Source: an uncultured Olsenella sp.
GTDB taxonomy: Bacteria; Actinomycetota; Coriobacteriia; Coriobacteriales; Atopobiaceae
DNA length: 7,141 nt
Direction: 5' to 3'
NCBI GenBank assembly: GCA_947253595.1
Contig: CAMXZR010000078.1
Span: forward strand, 1-7,141
Made by a program: the position numbers and the translations under genes. The notes under the pieces were generated by a model. That model saw only the letters and a list, made by a program, of their open reading frames with translations. It did not search any database and was not told the origin of the DNA. This document shows, piece after piece, positions 1 to 5,454 of the stretch; the first letter of the stretch is position 1, and every line of letters starts with the position of its first letter.

Positions 1-1
1 G

Positions 2-160
2 TTCCAGCTGCTGCAGAACGTGGGGATGTGCATCGGCATCATGCCCATCACGGGCATTCCCCTGCCCTTCATCAGCTTCGGCTCGTCGTCCATGGTCTCG
101 CAGCTCGTCTCCGTGGGCATGGTGCAGTCAGTGTGGCACCATCGAACTAAGGTGAGCTAG
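2..160 (+). CDS. rodA: RodA/FtsW-family (SEDS) peptidoglycan polymerase, C-terminal end only
   Basis: Only the last 52 residues are in the window; the gene starts upstream and ends with TAG at 158-160. The family are multi-pass membrane glycosyltransferases that polymerise lipid II into peptidoglycan with a partner class B PBP. The sequence shows the hallmark C-terminal block NVGMCIGIMPITGIPLPFIS followed by FGSSS and one final hydrophobic helix, then a short basic tail (WHHRTK). This block is shared by RodA, FtsW and SpoVE. RodA is preferred because the tail is very short and no murG-like gene follows, but this fragment cannot fully exclude FtsW. The next gene begins 16 to 70 nt downstream on the same strand, so cotranscription is plausible. 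Confidence 0.85.
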   Translation, partial: FQLLQNVGMCIGIMPITGIPLPFISFGSSSMVSQLVSVGMVQSVWHHRTKVS

Positions 161-218
161 CCTGTCGGCAGCTCCGGTGATTCCGGGGCGTCTGGGCGTG
201 ACATCCGATTCCGAGTAC

Positions 219-223
219 GGGAG
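219..223 (+). promoter_or_regulatory. Shine-Dalgarno deciding the start of the DUF697 gene
   Basis: GGGAG lies 7 nt before ATG 231. The upstream in-frame GTG at 177 has no recognisable Shine-Dalgarno (preceding bases GTCGGCAGCTCCG). This favours ATG 231 as the start. Confidence 0.5.
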
Positions 224-230
224 CGTGGGA

Positions 231-1208
231 ATGGCGGGCAAGAAGAGGGTCAGCGTCGGCGACGTCGCCGACATCCTGGGAGCTGGCAGGCAGAGCGAGC
301 GAAAGCGCTCCGAAGACGTGCGTGTCTGCATCGTGGTGGCACGGGACGCGCCACCGGGGCTCGTATCTTGCGTACGTGGCGCCTTCGTGCCCGAGCTTCC
401 CGGCGGCTGCGTGCGGGTCCTGCCCATGGGGGAGGAATCCGCCCCCGGAGCCGACTGCGCGCTCGTCCTCGCGGGTCCCGATGCGTCCGCGGCCCTCGGC
501 TGCGCGCGTCGAATCGCGGGTGGGGGCGTCCCCGCGGCCATCGCCGTCGAGTCGATGCTGGATCGGGCGGAGGCCGACCTGAGGCCCGATGGGCTCGTGA
601 GCTACGTGGCCGGTGCCAATGACGAGGCTCTGAGGGAATCGATGGCGTCCTGGCTCGTCGGTGCCTGCGAGGAGAAGGGTATCGCCCTCGCCGCAAACTT
701 TCCCTTCTGCCGCCAGGCGAAGGTAAGGGAGCTCGTCCGCACCTGCGCCCTAGGCAACGCCGCGGTGGGTGCCGTGGCGATCCTTCCCGGGGCTGACTTC
801 CCGGTCATGACGGCCAGCCAGGCCAAGCTGGCCCTGGACATCGCCGCCGCCTACGGACGCCCGCTGCGCCTCGAGCGCCTTGCCGACCTCGCGGGGGTCC
901 TGGGCGCAGGCGTGCTCTACCGCGCCATCGCGCGCGGCCTCGTGGGGCTCGCCCCCGGTCTGGGCTGGGCGCTCAAGGCAGGCATGGGCTATGCGGGGAC
1001 CGTCGCAACCGCACGCGCCATGGAGCTTCGTCTGGGAGGGGAGGGCCTTCCCGGCGGTGCCGGCCTCCGCGCCCGTGCGAGCCAGGCGCTGGCGTGCCTT
1101 CGCGACCTCGCCCGCGAGGGGTCTTCTCGCCTCGCCGGGGGCGGGAGGAGGTCCGACGCCCCCGACGCGGGGGACCGGTACCTGACCCTTCGGCAGGGTC
1201 GCGCATGA
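231..1208 (+). CDS. DUF697-domain protein with degenerate GTPase-like N-terminal half
   Basis: A 325-residue protein if it starts at ATG 231, which has a GGGAG ribosome site; an in-frame GTG at 177 would add 18 residues but has no such site. Residues about 156-265 resemble DUF697, the hydrophobic domain found C-terminal to some Era-like GTPases: a helix with FPFCRQAKVRELVRTCALGN, then VGAVAILPGADFPVMTASQ, then Gly/Ala-rich helices likely to sit in or on the membrane. Residues about 30-150 alternate strands and helices like a small GTPase, but no GxxxxGK[ST] P-loop and no convincing NKxD are visible, so nucleotide binding is doubtful. The C-terminal 45 residues are basic, Gly/Arg/Ala-rich and probably disordered. 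The stop codon overlaps the next start (ATGA), suggesting translational coupling to the radical SAM gene. Function is unknown; proximity to rodA hints at, but does not show, an envelope role. Confidence 0.75.
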   Translation: MAGKKRVSVGDVADILGAGRQSERKRSEDVRVCIVVARDAPPGLVSCVRGAFVPELPGGCVRVLPMGEESAPGADCALVLAGPDASAALGCARRIAGGGVPAAIAVESMLDRAEADLRPDGLVSYVAGANDEALRESMASWLVGACEEKGIALAANFPFCRQAKVRELVRTCALGNAAVGAVAILPGADFPVMTASQAKLALDIAAAYGRPLRLERLADLAGVLGAGVLYRAIARGLVGLAPGLGWALKAGMGYAGTVATARAMELRLGGEGLPGGAGLRARASQALACLRDLAREGSSRLAGGGRRSDAPDAGDRYLTLRQGRA

Positions 1209-3088
1209 GGCTTCCCAGGCAGGACCTCTACCATCGCCTCGAGCCGCTTCTCTCGTGCGTGGAGAAGCCTACCCGCTACCTCGACCACGAATGGGGTGCC
1301 TGCGAGGACCAGGACGGCCCCTTCCACGCCTGTCTGATCTATCCGGACGCGTACGAGGTGGGTCAGCCCAACTTGGGCCTGGGCATCCTCTATCGCTGCC
1401 TAAACGCCCAGGAGGGCATGTCTTGCGAGAGGGCCTACCTGCCCTGGGTCGACATGGCGGGGCTCATGCGCGAGGCGGGGGTGCCCCTGACCTCGCTCGA
1501 GAGCTCCTCTCCCGTGGCCTCCTTCGACGTGGTGGGCTTCACGCTCGCCCACGAGATGGCCTGCACCAACGTCGTCGAGGCCCTCGACCTGGCCAGGATT
1601 GCCGTTAGGGCGTCGGAGCGTGACGAGGACGACGCCATCGTCATCGCCGGCGGCCCCTCGGTTTGGAACAGCGAGCCCGTCTCGCCCATGTTCGACGCCA
1701 TTCTCCTGGGGGATGGCGAGGACGCCATCGTCGAGATCTGCGCCTGCGTGCGTGACTGCCGCTCGCGTGGCCTCGCCCGCGCCGAGCTGCTCGCCGAGCT
1801 CTCGCGCGTTCCCGGCGTGTACGTCCCCTCGCTCTACGACGTCGTCGTGGACGACGCGTCCACGCGCTGGGGGTATGCCGTCCCGCGGCCTGGAAGCGGC
1901 GCGCCCCGCGTGGTGACCAAGCGCTGCGTCGCAGACTTCGCCGCAACGGACCCCCTGCCCCAGACCATCGTCCCCTACATGGGCATCGTCCAGGACCGCC
2001 TCGCCATCGAGGTCCTCAGGGGCTGCGCGCGCGGCTGCCGCTTCTGCCAGGCAGGTATGACTTACCGTCCCGTGCGCGAGCGGCCTCGGGCACAGGTCGT
2101 GGAGGCGGCGGAGAGGGGGCTTGCCCTCACGGGGCACGACGAGGTCTCGCTGACCTCGCTGTCCACCACCGACCACTCGAGCTGCGCCGCCATCCTCCAT
2201 CGGCTGAATGCCGACCTCGCTGGCAGGGGGGTTCGCGTCTCCATCCCCTCGCAGCGCCTCGACTCCTTCGGCGTCGAGATGGCGGAGGAGGTGGGTGGTG
2301 CTCGCCGCGGCGGCCTCACCTTCGCTCCGGAGGCTGGCAGCCAGCGCCTGCGCGACGTCATCAACAAGAACGTGAGCGAGGAGGACATCGAGCTCGCCGC
2401 CCGCAATGCCTTCGAAGGCGGCTGGCGTCGGATGAAGCTCTACTTCATGATGGGCCTTCCCACCGAGACGGACGAGGACATCGTGGCGATTCCTGCCGTC
2501 GCCCAGCGCGTGCTTGACATCGGGCGAGAGGTGGTGGGCAGGGGCTACAAGAGCGGCGTCTCGGTCTCTATCTCGGTGGCCGTGTTCGTGCCCAAGGCCC
2601 ACACTCCCTTCCAGTGGGCCCCGCAGCTCGGGCGTGACGAGGTGATCAGGCGCCAGCAGCTCCTCCTCTCGTCGACGCACGACAGGGACATACGGGTCTC
2701 GTACCACGACGCCGACGTGTCGCTCGTGGAGGCGGCGCTCTCGAAGATGGGGCGCGCGGGCTTCGACCTCGTCCTTGCCGCATGGAGGCACGGCTGCCGC
2801 TTCGACGCCTGGACCGACCAGTTCGACTTCCGGCGCTGGGTCGAGGCGGGGGAGGAGCTGGGCCTCTCCCTCGAAGGGGTCGCCTCGGCACCGATGCCGC
2901 TCGAACTGCGCCTTCCCTGGGACCACACCTCCCCGGCCGTGTCGAAGGGCTTCCTCAAGAGGGAGTGGCGGCGCGCCGCTGCGGGCGTCACCACGGCGGA
3001 CTGCACCATGGAGAGCTGCACGGGCTGCGGGGTCTGTCCGACCCTGGGTGTCTCGAACCGCATCGAGGGGGTCCGCAATGGCAGGTAG
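1205..3088 (+). CDS. TIGR03960-family B12-binding-like radical SAM protein
   Basis: A 627-residue protein. ATG 1205 is chosen because it forms an ATGA overlap with the preceding stop, has AGGG 6 nt upstream, and the 37 codons upstream in frame encode low-complexity Arg/Pro shadow sequence. Residues about 40-190 form a cobalamin-binding-like Rossmann region (YPDAYEVGQPNLGLGILY; IAGGPSVWN near 147-154; LLGDGEDA) but lack the DxHxxG motif of cobalamin ligation. The radical SAM core has the CxxxCxxC cluster at C274, C278 and C281 (RGCARGCRFCQAG), followed by FAPEAGSQRLRDVINKNVSE and MKLYFMMGLPTETDEDI, typical of this fold. The C-terminus carries a second cysteine group, C600, C605, C608 and C611 (DCTMESCTGCGVC), that could bind another Fe-S cluster or zinc. 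The family reaction is not known to me. It is the usual partner of the DUF2344 protein encoded immediately downstream, here with an 11-nt overlap. Confidence 0.9.
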   Translation: MRLPRQDLYHRLEPLLSCVEKPTRYLDHEWGACEDQDGPFHACLIYPDAYEVGQPNLGLGILYRCLNAQEGMSCERAYLPWVDMAGLMREAGVPLTSLESSSPVASFDVVGFTLAHEMACTNVVEALDLARIAVRASERDEDDAIVIAGGPSVWNSEPVSPMFDAILLGDGEDAIVEICACVRDCRSRGLARAELLAELSRVPGVYVPSLYDVVVDDASTRWGYAVPRPGSGAPRVVTKRCVADFAATDPLPQTIVPYMGIVQDRLAIEVLRGCARGCRFCQAGMTYRPVRERPRAQVVEAAERGLALTGHDEVSLTSLSTTDHSSCAAILHRLNADLAGRGVRVSIPSQRLDSFGVEMAEEVGGARRGGLTFAPEAGSQRLRDVINKNVSEEDIELAARNAFEGGWRRMKLYFMMGLPTETDEDIVAIPAVAQRVLDIGREVVGRGYKSGVSVSISVAVFVPKAHTPFQWAPQLGRDEVIRRQQLLLSSTHDRDIRVSYHDADVSLVEAALSKMGRAGFDLVLAAWRHGCRFDAWTDQFDFRRWVEAGEELGLSLEGVASAPMPLELRLPWDHTSPAVSKGFLKREWRRAAAGVTTADCTMESCTGCGVCPTLGVSNRIEGVRNGR

Positions 3089-3776
3089 GGCGGAGCAGCA
3101 CAGGCTTCGCGTCCGCTACGGCAAGGACGGTCGCCTCGCCTACTTGGGCCACCTCGAGGTGCTGTCGACGGTCAACCGCTCCGTCAGGCGCTCCGGTCTG
3201 CCCTTCGCCGTGGGGAACGGCTTCGCGCGCCGCATCAGGCTCCAGTTCTCGCAGGCGCTCCCCGTCGGCGCGTCGTCCAAGGGCGAGTACTTCGACCTCA
3301 TGCTGACCAAGCGTGTGGGGGAGGGGGAGGCCCTCGAAGCGCTCGCCGGGGCCACCCCTGCCGGGCTCGCCCCCCAGGCGCTCCGCTACGTGCCGCGCGC
3401 CCTGCCCGCGCTCGAGGCCTGGCTGACTGACTCCCTCTGGAGGGTCGACCTGCTCGGCGGAGAGATTCCGGGGGACCTCTGCGCCGCGCTGGGGGAGCTG
3501 AGGTCACAGGGTAGCCTCGAGTACCTCAGGGGCGAGCGCCGCAAGGTCGTCGACCTGCGGAGCACCCTCATGGGCTGGGACGTAGACGCGGACGGCGGCG
3601 GGCTCAGCGTCCGCACCCGTGCGACCAACGAGGCATCGCTCAGGCCTGCCGTCCTCCTCGACGCCGCGTTCAGGCTAACGGGTCGTCAGACCCCGGCGAT
3701 CAGGATCTGCCGAGAGGCCCAGTGGCACGTGGGCGAGGGCGGCGCGAGGCTGGACGCATTGGGTCCCTGGGAGTAA
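3078..3776 (+). CDS. TIGR03936 / DUF2344 radical-SAM-associated protein
   Basis: A 232-residue protein starting at ATG 3078 inside the end of the radical SAM gene, with GAGGGGG (3065-3071) 6 nt upstream. The long in-frame extension upstream of this ATG is a shadow of the radical SAM gene. Family features are visible: RVRYGKDGRLAYLGHLEVL at the N-terminus, RRSGLPFAVGNGFARRIRLQ, a FSQALPVGASSKGEYFDLML block, and RKVVDLRSTLMGWDV later. DUF2344 proteins occur next to, or fused with, the TIGR03960 radical SAM protein and are thought to work with it; the substrate is unknown to me. In many clostridia this pair is followed by the RNase E/G gene and then rplU-rpmA. Here rplU follows after 124 nt with no RNase gene, so the link to the ribosomal-protein locus is kept while the nuclease is missing. 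Confidence 0.88.
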   Translation: MAGRAEQHRLRVRYGKDGRLAYLGHLEVLSTVNRSVRRSGLPFAVGNGFARRIRLQFSQALPVGASSKGEYFDLMLTKRVGEGEALEALAGATPAGLAPQALRYVPRALPALEAWLTDSLWRVDLLGGEIPGDLCAALGELRSQGSLEYLRGERRKVVDLRSTLMGWDVDADGGGLSVRTRATNEASLRPAVLLDAAFRLTGRQTPAIRICREAQWHVGEGGARLDALGPWE

Positions 3777-3783
3777 GCTTCGC

Positions 3784-3806
3784 CCAGGCGGGGGTTGCCG
3801 CCGTGG
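3784..3806 (+). terminator. Imperfect GC hairpin after the DUF2344 gene (weak terminator candidate)
   Basis: CCA-GGCGG pairs with CCGCC-(G)-TGG around a 6-nt loop (GGGTTG). The stem is five plus three base pairs with a one-base bulge. No T-tract follows (TCGGCGTG), so intrinsic termination would be inefficient. It lies between the DUF2344 stop and the rplU promoter, where a transcript end would be expected. Confidence 0.25.
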
Positions 3807-3831
3807 TCGGCGTGTGAACCGAGACTTTCTG

Positions 3832-3860
3832 TTGACCGGGCAGGTATTCGCTAGTAAGAT
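3832..3860 (+). promoter_or_regulatory. Sigma70-type promoter of rplU-rpmA
   Basis: TTGACC (3832-3837) and TAAGAT (3855-3860) are separated by exactly 17 nt, each hexamer one mismatch from consensus. Predicted transcription start is near 3867, giving a 5' leader of about 34 nt. This AT-richer patch stands out in a high-GC window. Housekeeping-strength expression fits a ribosomal-protein operon. Confidence 0.8.
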
Positions 3861-3900
3861 GTACGACTGTTGCACTAGAACCAGTATGAAGGGCTAACAC

Positions 3901-4248
3901 ATGTACGCAATCGTTACCACTGGTGGCAAGCAGTATAAGGTTGCCAAGGGCGACATCGTCGATGTCGAGAAGCTTGACGCGCAGCCTGGCGACAAGGTCG
4001 AGCTGGATGTCCTCATGATCAATGACGGCACCAAGACCATCGTTGACGCTGCCACCCTCGAGGGCCAGAAGGTCACCGCCGAGGTCGTCGACCAGTTCAA
4101 GGGCAAGAAGGTCATCGTCTTCAAGCTCCACAAGCGCAAGCGCTACCACCGCACCAGGGGCCACCGTCAGAACCTCACCAAGCTTCAGATTACCGGCATC
4201 CCCGGCGGGCTTGGCGAGGCCGCGAAGTCGGCCTCCACTGAGGAGTAG
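3901..4248 (+). CDS. rplU: Large ribosomal subunit protein bL21
   Basis: A 115-residue protein of normal bL21 length. bL21 binds 23S rRNA in the 50S subunit. Recognisable blocks are the N-terminal MYAIVTTGGKQYKVAKGDI, the central VDAATLEGQKVTAEVV, and the basic KLHKRKRYHRTRGHRQN, which matches the conserved K(R)KxYxRxxGHRQ rRNA-binding region. The C-terminus carries a short extension after ITGI (PGGLGEAAKSASTEE). AAGGG (3889-3893) lies 7 nt before the ATG. It has its own strong promoter and is followed by rpmA after 52 nt, the usual bL21-bL27 pairing. The predicted leader is too short to hold an extended autoregulatory structure. Confidence 0.97.
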   Translation: MYAIVTTGGKQYKVAKGDIVDVEKLDAQPGDKVELDVLMINDGTKTIVDAATLEGQKVTAEVVDQFKGKKVIVFKLHKRKRYHRTRGHRQNLTKLQITGIPGGLGEAAKSASTEE

Positions 4249-4300
4249 CCACTCCAGGCACCGAAGTTTCTCTCCCTTGATCAGATAGGCAGGTATCACA

Positions 4301-4549
4301 ATGGCTCACAAGAAGGGTCTGGGCTCTTCCAGGAACGGCCGCGACTCCCACGCACAGCGGCTCGGCACCAAGATCTATGGTGGTCAGTCCATCAAGACCG
4401 GTCAGATCATTGTCCGCCAGCGCGGCACCCACATCACCCCCGGCGAGAACGTCGGCCGCGGCAAGGATGACACGCTGTTCGCGCTCGCAGACGGCACCGT
4501 CGAGTTCACCAAGGGTGCCAAGCACTACGTGCACGTTCGCACCGCCTAG
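4301..4549 (+). CDS. rpmA: Large ribosomal subunit protein bL27
   Basis: An 82-residue protein of standard bL27 length. bL27's N-terminal tail reaches toward the peptidyl transferase centre of the 50S subunit. The N-terminus MAHKKGLGSSRNGRDS followed by RLGTKIYGGQSIKTGQIIVR and RGTHITPGENVGRGKDDTLF is diagnostic. Translation begins directly at the mature MAHKKG form, without the N-terminal extension that firmicutes remove with the Prp protease; consistently, no prp gene lies between rplU and rpmA. A CAGG element (4290-4293) sits 7 nt before the ATG. Cotranscription with rplU is expected and the terminator at 4562-4588 closes the operon. Confidence 0.98.
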   Translation: MAHKKGLGSSRNGRDSHAQRLGTKIYGGQSIKTGQIIVRQRGTHITPGENVGRGKDDTLFALADGTVEFTKGAKHYVHVRTA

Positions 4550-4561
4550 CCTCACCTCTTC

Positions 4562-4588
4562 GGGACCCTTTGGGGTCCCTTCTTTGTT
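4562..4588 (+). terminator. Intrinsic terminator of the rplU-rpmA operon
   Basis: A perfect 7-bp stem, GGGACCC (4562-4568) with GGGTCCC (4573-4579), with a TTTG loop, is followed by the T-rich run TTCTTTGTT. It lies 13 nt after the rpmA stop. The stem arms share GGGACCC/GGGTCCC with the attenuator hairpin about 230 nt downstream. Confidence 0.93.
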
Positions 4589-4640
4589 ACTGCCTTGAAA
4601 CGGCGTCACATCCGTGCGCGTCCGCGCGTTCGAGCTGAAG

Positions 4641-4646
4641 TAGGGT
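4641..4646 (+). promoter_or_regulatory. Tentative -10 element for the trp leader transcript
   Basis: TAGGGT is the best -10-like hexamer between the rpmA terminator and the leader ORF. It would place the start near 4653, about 30 nt before the leader ATG. No good -35 lies at 16-18 nt; TTGAAA at 4595-4600 is too far away. A promoter must exist here because the region follows a strong terminator, but its exact position is uncertain. Confidence 0.25.
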
Positions 4647-4684
4647 CTTGCACAGGGATTCGGGCCAATCGATGGGAGGAAGCC

Positions 4685-4759
4685 ATGTCCGGCAACAAGC
4701 AGAACGCAATCCGTAGGAACTGGTGGTGGCATACCCTCGCCTCGTCTGGTCGACTCTGA
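4685..4759 (+). CDS. trpL: Tryptophan attenuator leader peptide (three consecutive Trp)
   Basis: A 24-codon ORF from ATG 4685 to TGA 4757-4759, preceded by a near-ideal Shine-Dalgarno GGGAGGA (4674-4680). Codons 13-15 (4721-4729) are TGG TGG TGG, giving RRNWWWH; Trp is rare in the other proteins here, so three in a row in a tiny ORF is striking. The peptide itself probably has no function: its translation senses charged tRNA-Trp. Leader peptides with a run of Trp codons are known before trp biosynthesis operons in actinobacteria such as Corynebacterium and Streptomyces. Here the leader precedes transporter genes instead. The stop codon lies 30 nt before the terminator stem, close enough for a terminating ribosome to cover the 5' part of the predicted antiterminator arm. 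The symbol trpL is used by role. Confidence 0.88.
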   Translation: MSGNKQNAIRRNWWWHTLASSGRL

Positions 4760-4823
4760 GTCGCGTCACTGCCGCATAGCAACCGAGCAGGGACCCCCGG
4801 GTTGACCGGGGGTCCCTTTTTTT
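4726..4823 (+). promoter_or_regulatory. Ribosome-mediated tryptophan attenuator (alternative RNA pairings)
   Basis: Four segments can be assigned by eye. Segment 1, GUGGCA (4726-4731, overlapping the second and third Trp codons), pairs with UGCCGC (4770-4775). Segment 2, GUCACUGC (4765-4772), pairs with segment 3, GCAGGGAC (4787-4794), in seven of eight positions (A4768/G4791 mismatch). Segment 3 overlaps the left arm of the terminator, 4790-4800, which pairs with 4806-4816. A ribosome stalled at the Trp codons would mask segment 1, leave 2:3 free to form and prevent termination. A ribosome reaching the stop codon at 4757-4759 would cover part of segment 2 and allow the terminator. A further small hairpin, CGACT-CTG-AGTCG (4751-4763), surrounds the stop codon. 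The pairings are visible in the sequence; the switching is inferred from the classical trp model. Confidence 0.82.
4790..4823 (+). terminator. Attenuator terminator hairpin
   Basis: A perfect 11-bp stem, GGGACCCCCGG (4790-4800) with CCGGGGGTCCC (4806-4816), has loop GTTGA and seven consecutive Ts (4817-4823). It is a very strong intrinsic terminator by inspection. It lies 31 nt before the first transporter gene and after no complete protein gene other than the leader, so it acts on the transcript entering the operon. Confidence 0.95.
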
Positions 4824-4854
4824 AGTCGTTCCAACAACTCAAGAGAGAGCACGC

Positions 4855-5403
4855 ATGCCAACGCAGAACGCAGGGGTCAGGTCCATTCGCTCGGCCGCCA
4901 AGGGGGCGAGTCTGGGCGTCTCCTCCCTCATGCTCCTCGCAACCCTCCTCGCCGCAGCCTTCATACTCAACATGACCCTCGGCAACGCCCTGGCCATCGT
5001 CGGAATAAAGCCCCAGTTCATCATTGCCGCCTACTGCCTTGCCATAGTCGCGATCAGGCCCACGCACCCCCAGGCCGTCCTCCTCGGCCTCCTCTCGGCC
5101 GTCGTGTGCCAGATCACGACCTCGATTCCCGGGCTCAACTTCGTGACCGAGGCGATGGGCACCCTCACGATGTCGCTGATCGCGGAAAGCGCCTTCGCGA
5201 ACGGCAAGACCATGCCCCTCGTTGCCGCATTCGTCGCGACCCTCGTCTCGGGCCTGCTGTTCGCCGCTCTCGGAAACGTGACCATGGGAGCGAGCATGGC
5301 GACCATCCTCGTCAAGCTCCCCATCGTGATAGGCACCGCCACCTTCAACGCCGTCGTCGTGCAGGCCTTAGCACCCGCCATCATCCGAGCGTCCCGTCGC
5401 TAG
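4855..5403 (+). CDS. trpP: TrpP-like ECF transporter S component, copy 1 (tryptophan uptake)
   Basis: A 182-residue, strongly hydrophobic protein with about five to six predicted membrane helices, the size and pattern of ECF S components, which bind substrate and dock on the EcfT/EcfA module. It resembles Bacillus TrpP: a first helix ending near residue 42, then GIKPQFIIAAYCLAIVAIRP (50-69, compare GMKPD in TrpP), then a Q-x-TTSIPGLNF segment near 86-96. An N-terminal basic stretch (RSIRSAAKG) precedes helix 1. ATG 4855 follows GAGAGAG about 6 nt upstream. It is the first gene after the Trp attenuator, which supports tryptophan or a close relative as substrate. A similar gene follows after 51 nt, then an ECF ATPase. 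The family assignment comes from remembered similarity, so substrate specificity remains an inference. Confidence 0.82.
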   Translation: MPTQNAGVRSIRSAAKGASLGVSSLMLLATLLAAAFILNMTLGNALAIVGIKPQFIIAAYCLAIVAIRPTHPQAVLLGLLSAVVCQITTSIPGLNFVTEAMGTLTMSLIAESAFANGKTMPLVAAFVATLVSGLLFAALGNVTMGASMATILVKLPIVIGTATFNAVVVQALAPAIIRASRR

Positions 5404-5454
5404 GACCCAGATACGGAAGTCGACCGATCCACCAAGAGAAAGGTTCATAGGAAC

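Noticed and set aside
1094..1204. Upstream 37-codon extension of the radical SAM protein
   Set aside because: It is Arg/Pro-rich shadow sequence overlapping the DUF697 gene; ATG 1205 has a ribosome site and an ATGA junction.
1400..2926. A 508-codon open frame on the minus strand across the radical SAM gene
   Set aside because: It is antisense to a gene with clear motifs, its translation shows no recognisable domain, and long antisense frames are expected where codons end mostly in G or C.
2775..3077. Upstream 101-codon extension of the DUF2344 protein
   Set aside because: It reads the radical SAM gene out of frame with low-complexity Arg/Ser/Pro sequence; ATG 3078 has a strong Shine-Dalgarno and the family's expected N-terminus.
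4595..4600. TTGAAA as -35 of the trp leader promoter
   Set aside because: No -10-like hexamer occurs 16-18 nt downstream; the bases there are GC-rich.
4615..4629. Self-complementary GCGCG-rich stretch upstream of the trp leader
   Set aside because: Only about four base pairs and likely chance in GC-rich DNA; it shows no link to the attenuator.
4190..4732. A 180-codon minus-strand frame across rpmA and the leader region
   Set aside because: It runs through the whole rpmA gene and its terminator and shows no recognisable protein features.
4641..4823. T-box or TRAP-type tryptophan control instead of leader-peptide attenuation
   Set aside because: The leader is too short for a T-box and lacks its conserved bulge, and there is no series of regularly spaced GAG/UAG repeats for TRAP; the Trp-rich ORF explains the region.
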